From NCBI RefSeq assembly GCF_001606025.1, contig NZ_CP014945.1:558001-622000 (forward strand): a stretch of 64,000 nt of DNA. The letters are read 5' to 3'. The translations under genes were made by a program, and so were the position numbers. The notes under the pieces were generated by a model. That model saw only the letters and a program-made list of their open reading frames with translations, searched no databases and was not told the origin of the DNA. This stretch comes from Psychrobacter alimentarius (GTDB lineage: Bacteria > Pseudomonadota > Gammaproteobacteria > Pseudomonadales > Moraxellaceae). How positions within the stretch are numbered: the first letter of the stretch is position 1; each line of letters begins with the position of its first letter. This document shows positions 28,572 through 40,257 of the stretch, one piece after another.

Positions 28572-28702
28572 CGATGCCATATAAAAAACGGTATAAAGCC
28601 ATCAGTAGAATAAAGATGCGTACTTTTATTTTTGAAAAAATTATTATAATCAATAACTTAAAAATTATTATGAAAATAATGATAAAAAATATGAAAAAGT
28701 AC

Positions 28703-28730
28703 TTGCGTCTTTCAAAATATTTGATAGAAT
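28703..28730 (+). promoter_or_regulatory. Promoter of the tRNA cluster
   Basis: -35 TTGCGT (28703-28708), 16-bp spacer, -10 TAGAAT (28725-28730), ending 22 nt before the mature end of the first tRNA, with an AT-rich stretch upstream that could act as an UP element. Confidence 0.65.
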
Positions 28731-28752
28731 AGCCACCACTTTAAGAGAACAA

Positions 28753-28828
<76 letters not shown>

Positions 28829-28894
28829 TCTCTCTTAAAGTAGCTTTTTATGAATTTGCCTTAATTGAAGTCATCTTTGTTCAAAGCAACCTAA

Positions 28895-28978
28895 GGTGGG
28901 GTTGGGGAGCGGTCAAACCCAACAGACTGTAAATCTGTCGCGAAAGCTTCGAAGGTTCGAATCCTTCCCCCACCACCA
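28895..28978 (+). tRNA. tRNA-Tyr (anticodon GTA)
   Basis: 84 nt with encoded CCA and the long variable arm expected of bacterial tRNA-Tyr. Acceptor GGTGGGG pairs with CCCCACC. The anticodon loop contains CTGTAAA. Confidence 0.97.
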
Positions 28979-29059
28979 TATTTTAAAGTTTGTCATAGCG
29001 CCAAGCATGCTCTATATACTAGAGACTCTCGATTAGAGTCTATTTGAACAAGAGCAATT

Positions 29060-29133
29060 GCGGGTGTGGTATAATGGTAACACCTTAGCCTTCCAAGCTA
29101 ATGACGCGGGTTCGATTCCCGCCACCCGCTCCA
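29060..29133 (+). tRNA. tRNA-Gly (anticodon TCC)
   Basis: 74 nt with encoded CCA. Acceptor GCGGGTG pairs with CACCCGC, discriminator T. The anticodon loop CTTCCAA reads GGA and GGG. Confidence 0.97.
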
Positions 29134-29239
29134 TATATACACCATCGCAAAAGTTATAAATAATTCATCACGACAGCCAGTTCTTTAGTACTGTGTCGTG
29201 ATATTTTTTTTAGTGCAACTTGTTGGTTGACTAAAATTT

Positions 29240-29314
<75 letters not shown>

Positions 29315-29524
29315 TTTATTATTTACATCTTTTGTGCTCGCCATGCTATTAATATAGCCTTGCATCGACGTTGAAATTATAAAATATTGAAATATATAAA
29401 GTTAGTGCGATAGGTAATGATTCAAAGGTGACACTGAGGTGTTGCCTTTTAGTGCTGTCAGCATATTAACAACTTATTGATCTGAATGATTTGATATCGA
29501 TAAGGTGGGAACAAATAAACAAGC

Positions 29525-29842
29525 ATGCAGACGTTTATACATTATTTTTTGCATTTTGGCTTTCCGCTTTTTATCGCAGTTATATTCTTTAAAAAAGAGT
29601 GGAAAAAGGCATACTTGATTTTACTCGCGACAATGTTAGTGGATGTAGACCACTTAGTAGCGAATCCAATTTTTCAAGCCAATAGATGCAGCATTAATTT
29701 TCATCCGTTACATACTTATTATGCAATGCTCGTCTATATTGTTTTGCTTTTTTTCCGCAAGCCTTTCAATATTATTGGAATTGGATTGCTTTTCCATATG
29801 TTGACGGATTTTACAGATTGTTTGATGATGTCAGCCAGCTAA
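29525..29842 (+). CDS. Small membrane protein, DUF6122-like
   Basis: 105 residues with two or three hydrophobic segments (about 7-22, 30-40 and 65-98). A conserved-looking core VDVDHLVANPIF is followed by NRCSINFHPLHTYYA and a late LFHMLTDFTDC, which puts several His and Asp residues near the membrane and suggests a metal site. This matches my memory of the DUF6122 family, whose function is unknown. It lies between the last tRNA and tuf on the same strand, a place normally without a protein gene. Confidence 0.75.
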   Translation: MQTFIHYFLHFGFPLFIAVIFFKKEWKKAYLILLATMLVDVDHLVANPIFQANRCSINFHPLHTYYAMLVYIVLLFFRKPFNIIGIGLLFHMLTDFTDCLMMSAS

Positions 29843-29945
29843 TATAGCTGTTCTGCATATCAAGATAGAATAACGATGATTGGTGTTACAAACAATTTAG
29901 ATCTTTGTCTATAATACAGCAAAATTGTTTTCGATTATGAGATGT

Positions 29946-29975
29946 ATGACTATTTAAGATAAGTCAGCGTATAAT
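29946..29975 (+). promoter_or_regulatory. Candidate internal promoter for tuf
   Basis: -35 ATGACT (29946-29951), 18-bp spacer and a perfect -10 TATAAT (29970-29975). A second TATAAT lies at 29910-29915 with a poorer -35. Either would let tuf be transcribed apart from the tRNAs. Confidence 0.5.
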
Positions 29976-30116
29976 AACCGATACAAAAGATTGGTTCGAA
30001 GCATTGTTTTAGCAGTGGTTCGTGCGGTTGATAGCTAGGTTTATGATGATTTGATTCTATTATGAGCCACTAAACAGCTTTTTATTGATCATTCACTAAA
30101 AAAAGAGGAATTACCC

Positions 30117-31307
30117 ATGGCAAAGGCCAAGTTTGAACGTAACAAGCCACACGTCAACGTCGGTACCATCGGACACGTTGACCATGGTAAAACAACCCTA
30201 ACTGCTGCAATCGCAACAGTAGCTGCAAAAACTTCTGGCGGCGAAGCCAAAGACTACGCGTCTATTGACTCAGCCCCTGAAGAAAAAGCACGTGGTATCA
30301 CCATCAACACCTCACACGTAGAATATGACACTGAAGCACGTCACTACGCTCACGTTGATTGCCCAGGTCACGCCGATTATGTTAAAAACATGATCACTGG
30401 TGCTGCCCAGATGGACGGTGCAATCTTAGTAGTATCAGCAACTGACGGCCCAATGCCACAAACACGTGAGCACATCTTGCTATCACGTCAGGTTGGCGTA
30501 CCATACATCATCGTATTCATGAACAAATGTGACATGGTAGATGACGAAGAACTACTAGAACTAGTAGAAATGGAAGTTCGTGAATTATTGAACGACTATG
30601 ACTTCCCAGGTGATGACACCCCAATCATCAAAGGATCAGCCACTGAAGCCCTAAAAGGTTCAGAAGACAAGTATGGTGAGCCAGCAGTAGTAGAACTATT
30701 AGGCGTACTAGACACCTACATCCCAGAGCCAGAGCGTGACATCGATAAAGCATTCCTAATGCCAATCGAAGACGTATTCTCAATCTCAGGCCGTGGTACC
30801 GTAGTAACTGGTCGTGTTGAGTCTGGTATCGTAAAAGTTGGTGACGAGATCGAAATCGTTGGTATCCGTGACACTCAAAAAACCACCTGTACTGGTGTAG
30901 AGATGTTCCGTAAACTGCTTGACGAAGGTCGTGCAGGCGAAAACTGTGGCGTACTACTACGTGGTACTAAGCGTGAAGACGTACAACGTGGCCAAGTACT
31001 AGCTAAGCCAGGTTCAATCACGCCTCACACCAAGTTTGACGCAGAAGTATACGTACTGTCAAAAGAAGAGGGTGGTCGTCACACACCATTCCTAAACGGC
31101 TATCGTCCACAGTTCTACTTCCGTACCACTGACGTAACTGGCGCAATCCAATTACAAGACGGTACTGAAATGGTTATGCCTGGTGATAACGTTGAAATGG
31201 GCGTAGAGCTTATCCACCCAATCGCTATGGACAAAGGTCTTCGCTTCGCAATTCGTGAAGGTGGCCGTACTGTAGGCGCTGGTGTTGTTGCTAACGTATT
31301 GAACTAA
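30117..31307 (+). CDS. tuf: Translation elongation factor Tu
   Basis: 396 residues. The GTPase that brings aminoacyl-tRNA to the ribosome. G1 GHVDHGKT (19-26), G3 DCPGHADY, G4 NKCDMVD, then domains II and III ending GVVANVLN. A strong GAGG site precedes the ATG. Codon choice is marked: many CTA leucines and GTA valines, unlike neighbouring genes, fitting a very highly expressed gene in this lineage. It corresponds by position to tufB; a second tuf copy would lie elsewhere. Confidence 0.98.
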   Translation: MAKAKFERNKPHVNVGTIGHVDHGKTTLTAAIATVAAKTSGGEAKDYASIDSAPEEKARGITINTSHVEYDTEARHYAHVDCPGHADYVKNMITGAAQMDGAILVVSATDGPMPQTREHILLSRQVGVPYIIVFMNKCDMVDDEELLELVEMEVRELLNDYDFPGDDTPIIKGSATEALKGSEDKYGEPAVVELLGVLDTYIPEPERDIDKAFLMPIEDVFSISGRGTVVTGRVESGIVKVGDEIEIVGIRDTQKTTCTGVEMFRKLLDEGRAGENCGVLLRGTKREDVQRGQVLAKPGSITPHTKFDAEVYVLSKEEGGRHTPFLNGYRPQFYFRTTDVTGAIQLQDGTEMVMPGDNVEMGVELIHPIAMDKGLRFAIREGGRTVGAGVVANVLN

Positions 31308-31347
31308 TCCATCAGTCTCAGTAATGAGAACTTGAGTTAGTTATAAG

Positions 31348-31381
31348 AAAGCCACCCTCTATTTGAGGGTGGCTTTTTTTT
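31348..31381 (+). terminator. tuf terminator
   Basis: A 12-bp perfect stem (31348-31359 with 31365-31376), 5-nt loop, T-run. Confidence 0.92.
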
Positions 31382-31635
31382 GGATATGAAAAAGTGATTT
31401 CATAATATAGCTAATCTTAAATAAAAAAGTTACAACAATGATGCTGGACTGCCAACGATATATTTTTTTCGCCTCTGTCTGCGAAGGCACAGCAAGCAAG
31501 AAAATATGACGTTAGCAGCACTGTATATATTTTATAGTGGATTGACTATAGAAATAATATCTGTCTACATGAACAATGCCTATTCTACATAGCGTCTGTA
31601 GTAGACTAAACATTATCAAAATAAAAGGAGAAACT
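31382..31635. other. Intergenic region between tuf and rimI
   Basis: About 250 bp. It holds a diverged copy of the self-complementary repeat also present at 61834 and 62037 (separate entry). No other gene was seen. Confidence 0.5.
31442..31520 (-). repeat. Diverged copy of the ~65-nt hairpin repeat
   Basis: The ends are imperfectly complementary (TGCTGG side with CAGCA side). Read on the minus strand, the core contains TTTTCTTGCTTGCTG and then ACAGAGGC followed by GAAAAA, matching the repeats at 61834-61899 and 62037-62101 but with a longer middle. Confidence 0.55.
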
Positions 31636-32127
31636 GTGGTTGTCATAGAGAATGTATCAGTACATGCAGTCGACTATCAGCAGACCATTCAAGCAGTAGC
31701 TGATATAGAAGCAGTGGTTCAGCCGCATGATGCATGGACGTATCAGACACTGATTACTTTGCTTGAGCAAGACAGTACCGCAATACTGATTGTTTATGAT
31801 AAACAGTCAAGTACTGCCCTCGATCAAACAGTCATGAGCTATTGCTTATACCAAGTTATTTTTGAGCAAGCTGAGATATTGCGTATTGGCACCCATCCTA
31901 ACTATCAACGCCAAGGCATTGCGTCACAACTGTTTGACAAGTTAAATAGTGAACTGCTCCATAGACAAGTAGAAAACCTTTTGCTCGAAGTACGGGCGGA
32001 TAATATTCCAGCGATCGCTTTGTATGAGCAGCAACAGTTTGTAGTGATTCATAGGCGTAAAGGCTACTATCAACTAAAAGATAAAGCGGCTATCGATGCG
32101 TTGATCATGCAACGAGTGTATACGTAG
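31636..32127 (+). CDS. rimI: Ribosomal-protein-alanine N-acetyltransferase RimI-like
   Basis: 163 residues from a GTG at 31636, chosen because a strong AAAGGAG lies 5 nt upstream; the frame is open to an ATG at 31576 without such a site. It has the GNAT acetyl-CoA loop HPNYQRQGIASQLF and the RimI-type LLEVRADNIPAIALYEQQQF. RimI acetylates the N-terminus of ribosomal protein S18. Convergent with the merR-family gene, separated by only 28 nt. Confidence 0.85.
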   Translation: MVVIENVSVHAVDYQQTIQAVADIEAVVQPHDAWTYQTLITLLEQDSTAILIVYDKQSSTALDQTVMSYCLYQVIFEQAEILRIGTHPNYQRQGIASQLFDKLNSELLHRQVENLLLEVRADNIPAIALYEQQQFVVIHRRKGYYQLKDKAAIDALIMQRVYT

Positions 32128-32155
32128 AAGTAGCGAGTAGGTACGTGCCAATGCG

Positions 32156-32638
32156 TTACTCAAAATTAGAAGAAGAGTTGGTCAATGAATCAGTATGATT
32201 TTGCTCATTGTTCATGTATTTTTTTTTGCACGTTTCAACGTCAATTTTGGAGCCATGATCTGCTTTCATATACTCTAGTACCTCGACACGCTCGCTGAGC
32301 AATTCTACCATCACACTGATGTTGGCTTGTTGCTTTCGTACTTGTGCCAATTTTTGCTGAGTAAGCATCAGCTGCAGATCGATATCGAGCTGACCGTCGT
32401 AATAATCATTAAGACTGTCTTTGATTTCAGTCAGGGTAAAACCAATAGCCTGTGCGCTTTTGATCAGTTCAATACGTTCCACGCATTCTGGATGGAACTC
32501 AGTATATAGACGTGAGCCTGCTTGACGTTTGCGAGATTTTAGTAAGCCTAGTTGATCATAGTGGCGCACAGTATCTTTAGTTGTATTGGCTTTTGTTGCT
32601 AGAGCACCAATCAATAAAAAGGAATTGTCAGGGGACAT
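32156..32638 (-). CDS. MerR-family transcriptional regulator
   Basis: 160 residues. Winged-helix DNA-binding domain at 8-75 (LIGALATKANTTKDTVRHYD, then LLKSRKRQAGSRLY), followed by a long coiled coil (about 85-130). The C-terminus has a single cysteine, so it is unlike the two- or three-Cys metal sensors. The ligand is unknown. It lies 47 nt downstream of aat on the same strand and may be cotranscribed with trxB-aat or act on its own promoter there. Confidence 0.86.
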   Translation of the reverse strand: MSPDNSFLLIGALATKANTTKDTVRHYDQLGLLKSRKRQAGSRLYTEFHPECVERIELIKSAQAIGFTLTEIKDSLNDYYDGQLDIDLQLMLTQQKLAQVRKQQANISVMVELLSERVEVLEYMKADHGSKIDVETCKKKYMNNEQNHTDSLTNSSSNFE

Positions 32639-32685
32639 AATACTCTCGTTGGAAGCTATGAGTGGGAATAAGACAGTAGGAACAA

Positions 32686-33483
32686 TTAACTCAATTTACG
32701 CTGCCAAGGGGTTGGTGTATCAAGTAATGAGACGGGTAGTGGTATATAAGCGTCTTTTTGCCATTTGACCGAGCCGGCCCTTATTAAAGTATCTAACTGA
32801 GTAAGAAACTCAGCTCGAGGTACGGTAGTGGCACCCAAACTCATCAGATGATCATTCGGTAACTGACAGTCAACAAGAGCGACCTGACTTTGTTCGCATA
32901 GCCGCATTAATCCCCAAAAAGCCAGCTTGGAGGCGTTGGATACATAATGGAACATGGACTCGCCAAAATATATGCCGCCAAGCTTTAAGCCATAAAGTCC
33001 ACCTATAAGCTGTCCTTGATCATTCCATACCTCAATGCTATGGGCAAAACCTTGCGCATGAAGATTGGTATAGGCCTCGATCATCTCTTCATGGATCCAA
33101 GTGTGCTCACCTTCAGGAAGCCCATCACTACGCGGTAAGCTACAGGCACGGATGACATCATCAAATGCCTGATTCAAGGTCAACTGCCAACGTTCGCGTC
33201 TTGCTTGTTTGCGTAAAGACTTGCTTGGTTGGTAGTCGGAGGGCACCACCACACATCTTGGTTCAGGACACCACCAAGCGATGGGCTCGTCTTCATTAAA
33301 CCAAGGAAACAGTCCCTGCGCGTAAGCAGAAATCAGCGTGTCAGATGCCAGATCGCCACCCATGGCAACGAGACCAATCCCTTCAGGATCGATAGAGGTA
33401 GGATCAGGGAAGTCATAACGCCCAAGACTTTTTAAGGTCTCAGGCGTGATGTTTTGATCGTTTGGTAGAGTGATATTGCCCAT
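32686..33483 (-). CDS. aat: Leucyl/phenylalanyl-tRNA-protein transferase
   Basis: 265 residues. It adds Leu or Phe to N-terminal Arg/Lys of proteins to mark them for ClpS/ClpAP. Signatures: YAQGLFPWFNEDEPIAWWCP, RKQARRERWQLTLNQAFDDV, EHTWIHEEMIEAY and GGIYFGESMF. Its ATG follows the trxB TAA with no intervening base, so it is translationally linked to trxB. The usual downstream partner, an arginyltransferase gene, is not here. Confidence 0.95.
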   Translation of the reverse strand: MGNITLPNDQNITPETLKSLGRYDFPDPTSIDPEGIGLVAMGGDLASDTLISAYAQGLFPWFNEDEPIAWWCPEPRCVVVPSDYQPSKSLRKQARRERWQLTLNQAFDDVIRACSLPRSDGLPEGEHTWIHEEMIEAYTNLHAQGFAHSIEVWNDQGQLIGGLYGLKLGGIYFGESMFHYVSNASKLAFWGLMRLCEQSQVALVDCQLPNDHLMSLGATTVPRAEFLTQLDTLIRAGSVKWQKDAYIPLPVSLLDTPTPWQRKLS

Positions 33484-35045
<1,562 letters not shown>

Positions 35046-38000
35046 GTGATATCAGCACCGCTTATTGAGTATTTGAAAAAAGGAATATTTACCCTCCTTG
35101 GGTTAATACTGGCCGTTTATCTGTTCGTCATTTTGATGACGTATACGGGTAACGATCCGAGTTGGTCACACATCAGTAGTGATATGACCACAATCAATAA
35201 TATGGGCGGTGAGACAGGTGCGTGGTTGTCCGACTTGCTCTACAGCTTCTTTGGTTTTGGTGCATGGTGGCTGCTGGCATTTTTGATTTATGAGTCTATC
35301 CTTATTTGGTGGGACAATAAGCCTACGTTTTGGCTGATGCGTTTGGTCGCTTATGTCTTCTTATTATTAAGTGCCAGTGCCTTGTTTGCCCAGCTCGTAG
35401 CTTTAGTGCAACAATTCACCAATCCTACCGCGACAGCACTTGAAGGAGTGGCGGGTGGCATCATTGGTCTTGAGTTGCAGGTGCGTTTAGCACAGCTCTT
35501 AACGCAGTGGGGGAGTGTGGTTTTCTTGATGGTGTTTGTCGTTCTCACCGCGACCTTTGCCTTTAACATTCATTGGATGACGATTTATCAGAAAATCACC
35601 GCCCTGTCTTGGTTTGGTTCAGGTGTAAAAAAAGAAAACACACAAGATACCGTAGCAGTCACTCAAAACAGAGAAGTATTAAACACGAAGGGCAAAGTCA
35701 CCACAGGGGCGAATCCAGATCAAGAAGCGCCAGCTTATGAGCAGTTGCCCTTGGCCTTGCAATCTTCTGAGCAGGCTACCGATAAAAGCGGTCGGTTTAG
35801 CAACGTCTTGTCAGACTTTTTGGTGAAGTCTGGGCTTTCTGATAGTGTCAGAGCCTCTATGGCCGCAGCGACACAAGCCACAACAGCAACCCAGACTGCC
35901 TTATCTGGTCATGAAAAACCTGATTCTTTAGAGACTGAACCACTAAAAAACGGTACGACTGAGAGTATAGATAATCAAACACATTCATCATCAAATCCTG
36001 TCATAGCGCCTGTCCGTAAAGTTGAACCAAGCTTTGCATGGAATGATGCCAATACGGTCGATGATTTGTTGGCGAGTGAGCAGATGGCCTATAGTGCCAA
36101 TAGCATGAGTCATTCTGATACTGCTGCTCTGACTTCTGATGATATGAGCTCTGAGCCTATAAAAAGTGAATCGTTAAAAAATGAATTCGTCAAAAACGAG
36201 CCAACAGATTTAGAAGTGATAGCGGAATCTACGCCAGCATCTACCTCTACAATAGAGGCAGAGCCGTCTGTAGAACCAATCACTGCGAGACCCAAAACAA
36301 AGATCATTCAGCCTTCTGTCAAGGAGCAACTGTATAACGAAACAGCCAGTACTGACGCTGTATTATCAACATCAGAAGACACTACAATAGCTGTTGATAC
36401 ATTAGCAGATGCATGGCTAGCAGAGCATGCTGATGTTTTAGAACCTGCTATGGAAACGCAAACCGTCCAGCCCAATGAGCCTCTGTCTAGCAGTCAGGCT
36501 GAGTTATCAAACAGTGATACGTCAACCGAGGTGGCGGCATTAGCAGTTGCTTCGCCAGCATTAGACAGCGTAGCCGCGGTGTCAGAAGCGATAGATATGA
36601 CACCAACCAATACACCGCCTACCAATCCAACAGCAGCGCCAACGGTAGACACTATTGATGTTGCTAATGCTGCGAAAAACACGCAGCCAGTCAAACCGAC
36701 GATGAGTTTTGCCGTACCAGAAGGGGATAGCAGCAACCATATCACTGATATGATGCCAGAAGATGAAGACACTGATACATCAATCATGCCGCATATTAGC
36801 GATGATGATGCCTTTAGTCGAAAGTCACGCTCGATGCAGACGGCACAATATCGCAGCAGCCTTACGCCTATTCCAGAGATGTCTATTCTTGATAAGCCAG
36901 ATCCAGATCGTAAGCCTAGCTATACCATAGCTGAGCTTGAGCAGCTCTCTGAGCTGTTAGAGATCAAGTTGCAAGAGTTTAACGTAAAAGCGTCGGTAGT
37001 TAATGCTATCCCAGGCCCAGTAGTGACACGCTTTGAAGTTGAGCTGGCTCCTGGTATTAAAGCCAGCAAGGTTACGGGTATTTCACGTGACTTGGCGCGT
37101 TCATTATCGATGGCGTCTTTGCGTGTGGTTGAGGTGATTCCTGGCAAGCCTTATATTGGTATCGAAGTACCTAACAAACAGCGTGAAATGGTGCGTTTGA
37201 TTGAGCTACTCAATACCGAGAAGTTCAAAGATCCCAAAGCGCAAATCAGTATGGCGATGGGTAAAGACATCGGCGGCAATCCAATTATTACCGATCTTGC
37301 CCGTGCACCGCACATGTTGGTTGCAGGTACGACTGGTTCTGGTAAATCGGTATTGGTCAACTCCATGTTGTTGTCAATGCTACTCAAATACACACCCAAT
37401 GAGCTGCGTCTTATCTTGATTGATCCAAAGCAGTTAGAGCTTGCTAACTACAATGATATCCCGCATCTACTGACACCAGTCGTCACTGATATGACCGAGG
37501 CGGCCAGTAGTCTCTCATGGTGCGTGGCGGAGATGGAGCGCCGTTACCAGTTGATGAGTCTGCTCAAGGTTCGTAAGCTCAATGAGTTTAATAAAAAAGT
37601 CATCGCGGCGGAAAAAGCGGGCAATCCTATGCTTGATCCTTTGTGGCGGCCCAATGACAGTGTCAGCATCAGTCAAGCACCAAAGCTTAAAACCTTGCCT
37701 ATGATTGTCATTGTCGCAGATGAGTTTGCTGACATGATTATGCAGGTCGGTAAGCAGGCAGAAGAATTGATTACACGCTTAGCGCAGAAATCCCGAGCAG
37801 CGGGTATTCATTTGATGCTTGCCACTCAGCGCCCATCGGTAGATGTGATTACTGGTTTGATCAAAGCTAATATTCCCGTACGTGCTGCCCTACGTGTCAA
37901 CTCAAAGGTCGACTCACGGACGATTTTGGACAGTGGCGGCGCTGAGGACATGTTAGGCAATGGTGATATGCTCTTCCTAGGCCCTGGCCAAATTGAACCT

Positions 38001-38348
38001 GACCGTGTACACGGCGCTTATGTCAGCGACGAAGAGGTCAACCGTGTCTGTGATGCGTGGCGTGAGCGCGGCGCACCGGATTATATTGACAACATGGCTG
38101 GCAACTTTGAATTATCTAGCCCAGGTGGTAATGGTGGTGGTAGTGCAAACAATGCTTCTGGCGAAGATGATGGACTGTATAACGATGCGGTGGCCTTTAT
38201 TATGGAAACGCGTAAAGTCTCTGCTTCGAGTATCCAGCGTAAATTTAGCATTGGCTATAACCGTGCAGCGCGTATTGTGGACTCTATGGAGGAGGCCGGA
38301 TTGGTCAGCTCAATGGGTAAAAGCGGTAAGCGTGAACTGCTGATGTAG
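35046..38348 (+). CDS. ftsK: DNA translocase FtsK
   Basis: 1100 residues, GTG start with AAGG upstream. The N-terminal domain (1-190) has four or so membrane helices that anchor it at the septum. A low-complexity acidic/Ser/Thr linker spans about 200-620. The motor follows: alpha/beta domains with Walker A GTTGSGKS (about 760-767) and Walker B MIVIVADEFAD. A C-terminal gamma winged helix (last 65 residues, ISRKFSIGYNR-type sequence) should read KOPS and activate XerD. It moves chromosome ends during division. Terminator downstream. Confidence 0.96.
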   Translation: MISAPLIEYLKKGIFTLLGLILAVYLFVILMTYTGNDPSWSHISSDMTTINNMGGETGAWLSDLLYSFFGFGAWWLLAFLIYESILIWWDNKPTFWLMRLVAYVFLLLSASALFAQLVALVQQFTNPTATALEGVAGGIIGLELQVRLAQLLTQWGSVVFLMVFVVLTATFAFNIHWMTIYQKITALSWFGSGVKKENTQDTVAVTQNREVLNTKGKVTTGANPDQEAPAYEQLPLALQSSEQATDKSGRFSNVLSDFLVKSGLSDSVRASMAAATQATTATQTALSGHEKPDSLETEPLKNGTTESIDNQTHSSSNPVIAPVRKVEPSFAWNDANTVDDLLASEQMAYSANSMSHSDTAALTSDDMSSEPIKSESLKNEFVKNEPTDLEVIAESTPASTSTIEAEPSVEPITARPKTKIIQPSVKEQLYNETASTDAVLSTSEDTTIAVDTLADAWLAEHADVLEPAMETQTVQPNEPLSSSQAELSNSDTSTEVAALAVASPALDSVAAVSEAIDMTPTNTPPTNPTAAPTVDTIDVANAAKNTQPVKPTMSFAVPEGDSSNHITDMMPEDEDTDTSIMPHISDDDAFSRKSRSMQTAQYRSSLTPIPEMSILDKPDPDRKPSYTIAELEQLSELLEIKLQEFNVKASVVNAIPGPVVTRFEVELAPGIKASKVTGISRDLARSLSMASLRVVEVIPGKPYIGIEVPNKQREMVRLIELLNTEKFKDPKAQISMAMGKDIGGNPIITDLARAPHMLVAGTTGSGKSVLVNSMLLSMLLKYTPNELRLILIDPKQLELANYNDIPHLLTPVVTDMTEAASSLSWCVAEMERRYQLMSLLKVRKLNEFNKKVIAAEKAGNPMLDPLWRPNDSVSISQAPKLKTLPMIVIVADEFADMIMQVGKQAEELITRLAQKSRAAGIHLMLATQRPSVDVITGLIKANIPVRAALRVNSKVDSRTILDSGGAEDMLGNGDMLFLGPGQIEPDRVHGAYVSDEEVNRVCDAWRERGAPDYIDNMAGNFELSSPGGNGGGSANNASGEDDGLYNDAVAFIMETRKVSASSIQRKFSIGYNRAARIVDSMEEAGLVSSMGKSGKRELLM

Positions 38349-38447
38349 CGTTTAGGTTTCAGTAGATACAGTCGATTCCAAATAAAACAGAACCTTTATA
38401 TTGCAACGCGGAACAGGTATCAATTTTATACTAAAACTCACTATAGC

Positions 38448-38481
38448 AAAAAGACGAGTCACAAAAGTGGCTCGTTTTTTT
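38448..38481 (+). terminator. ftsK terminator
   Basis: CGAGTCAC/GTGGCTCG stem (38455-38462 with 38467-38474, one G-T pair), 4-nt loop and seven T residues. Confidence 0.85.
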
Positions 38482-38733
38482 ATGAAATGAGCTTAATCAT
38501 ATTTTCACAAATGGAGAATCCAAAACGAATTTCTATGATCAGTCATGCTTTGATTTATCAAAACTGGGTTTATTTACAAAACTATGAGCTTGATCCAATC
38601 CCCAAATGACCAATCAGTTTGTTTATCGATTATAAGGAGCCATTTTTTATACTAAACTGACAGTGGTTTATAAGATAAGTAGGCAACAATTTTAGTCAAT
38701 CTCATTTTAATTACTCTCCAAGGACGGTCAGTT
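38482..38733. other. Intergenic region before the amidase gene
   Basis: About 250 bp after the ftsK terminator, AT-rich, no gene seen. It likely holds the amidase promoter. Confidence 0.35.
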
Positions 38734-40227
38734 ATGTTTAAAGAATACACTCAGTATGATGGATTAGCCTTAGCGGCATTGGTCAACTCAGGTGAAGTCA
38801 GTGCAAAGGAGTTGCTGGATGCGGCCGTTTATCAGGCCAATAAACTCAATCCTAAGCTGAATGCCATTGTTCACCGTTTTGATGAGCGCGCTTACAATTC
38901 CGCGCAAGCAGGATTGCCAAAAGGCGTGTTTACAGGCGTGCCTTATCTGCTAAAAGATTTGTCATTTAGCTTCGCGGATGAACCGATTACGATGGGCAGT
39001 CGCAGCGTCAATATCCTCTCAGAAAACGACAGCGAAATCGTCAAACGGATGAAAGCCACGGGCGTTAACACCTTTGGTAAGACCAATACGCCTGAGTTTG
39101 GTTTGATTATCACGACTGAGCCAAAAGCGCATGGCGCTACTCATAACCCTTTCAAGAAAGGCTATAGCGCAGGTGGATCGTCGGGCGGCAGTGCAGCAGC
39201 AGTCGCAAGCGGCATTGTACCGATGGCGGGCGCTGGTGACGGTGGTGGTTCGATACGTTTTCCAGCTGCTTGGTGCGGTGTGTTTGGACTCAAACCCAGT
39301 CGTGGGCGTAATCCAATGGGACCGAGATATGGTGAAGGTTGGGAAGGCGCAGTTGCTGATCACGTGATTACACGTTCGGTACGTGACAGCGCCGCGATGC
39401 TCGACGCTACGAATGGCGCAGAGATCGGTGCACCTTACGTGATTGCCCCGCCAGATGGGACGTTTTTGCAGGCAGCAATGCATGCGCCAAGGCCATTAAA
39501 AATCGCTTTGCAACAGCAGCCATTGATTGTCAATACAGTGGTGGACAAAGAAGTGCTCGCCGTACTTGAGAAAACGGCCAAGCAACTAGAGTCTATGGGT
39601 CATAAGGTAATACCTTGTGAGCCAAAGATCAATATAGAGCAGTTTTGGCATGACTTTATCGTCGTGGTCTGTGCGCATACTGCCTTTACGATTGATAATA
39701 TCGAGCGGGAATTTGGGGCTGCTCATATCAAAAACCTAGAGCCGCAAACCTACAATATGGCGCTGCTAGGACGTTCGCTATCAGCAGCTGATTTGGTTCA
39801 TGCCAAGCACGGTTGGCACCACAGTCAGTATCAAACGGGCCTGTTATTGGACACTTATGACATGATTTTATCCCCGACAGTACCCACGCCTGCTGTCAAA
39901 CATGGCGTGCTGCCACCAAGTCGTATGGATGAGATGATGATGCGTAGTGCAGGCTGGCTCAACAAGGGTATAAATGTGGGAAAACATGCCTTTCGCTCAG
40001 GGATGATTGAAAAGCTGAGTCAACCAGTACTGAGCAAAATGGGCTTTACCTTGCTGGGTAACGTCACAGGATTGCCAGCCATGTCAGTGCCCGTCGGTAT
40101 GAGTAAAAAAGGTTTGCCAATTGGTATGCAGCTCATTGGAAGTATGAATGATGAAGCGACACTATTGAGTCTGGCAGGTGAGATGGAACGTGCTGGTTTA
40201 TTTACCAAACCTGCCTTTAAGAAGTAG
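38734..40227 (+). CDS. Amidase-signature hydrolase
   Basis: 497 residues with the full Ser-cisSer-Lys triad: Lys74 in YLLKDL, Ser149 in [14 protein letters not shown] and nucleophile Ser173 in [11 protein letters not shown]. This family hydrolyses amide bonds; some relatives of this length act on 6-aminohexanoate cyclic dimer, others on aryl amides or in GatCAB. gatB/gatC are not adjacent, so it is unlikely to be GatA. The substrate is unknown. It is convergent with the dioxygenase gene and separated by 30 nt. Confidence 0.88.
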   Translation: MFKEYTQYDGLALAALVNSGEVSAKELLDAAVYQANKLNPKLNAIVHRFDERAYNSAQAGLPKGVFTGVPYLLKDLSFSFADEPITMGSRSVNILSENDSEIVKRMKATGVNTFGKTNTPEFGLIITTEPKAHGATHNPFKKGYSAGGSSGGSAAAVASGIVPMAGAGDGGGSIRFPAAWCGVFGLKPSRGRNPMGPRYGEGWEGAVADHVITRSVRDSAAMLDATNGAEIGAPYVIAPPDGTFLQAAMHAPRPLKIALQQQPLIVNTVVDKEVLAVLEKTAKQLESMGHKVIPCEPKINIEQFWHDFIVVVCAHTAFTIDNIEREFGAAHIKNLEPQTYNMALLGRSLSAADLVHAKHGWHHSQYQTGLLLDTYDMILSPTVPTPAVKHGVLPPSRMDEMMMRSAGWLNKGINVGKHAFRSGMIEKLSQPVLSKMGFTLLGNVTGLPAMSVPVGMSKKGLPIGMQLIGSMNDEATLLSLAGEMERAGLFTKPAFKK

Positions 40228-40257
40228 ATTTGTACGCTTTGATTAAATAGCTATTAA

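Noticed and set aside
32156..32638. MerR gene as a SoxR- or CueR-type sensor
   Set aside because: The protein lacks the paired or clustered C-terminal cysteines needed for an iron-sulfur cluster or copper loop. Only the MerR family is assigned.
38734..40227. GatA subunit of Asp/Glu-tRNA amidotransferase
   Set aside because: The amidase signature fits, but gatC and gatB are absent nearby and the C-terminal half is unlike GatA in my reading.
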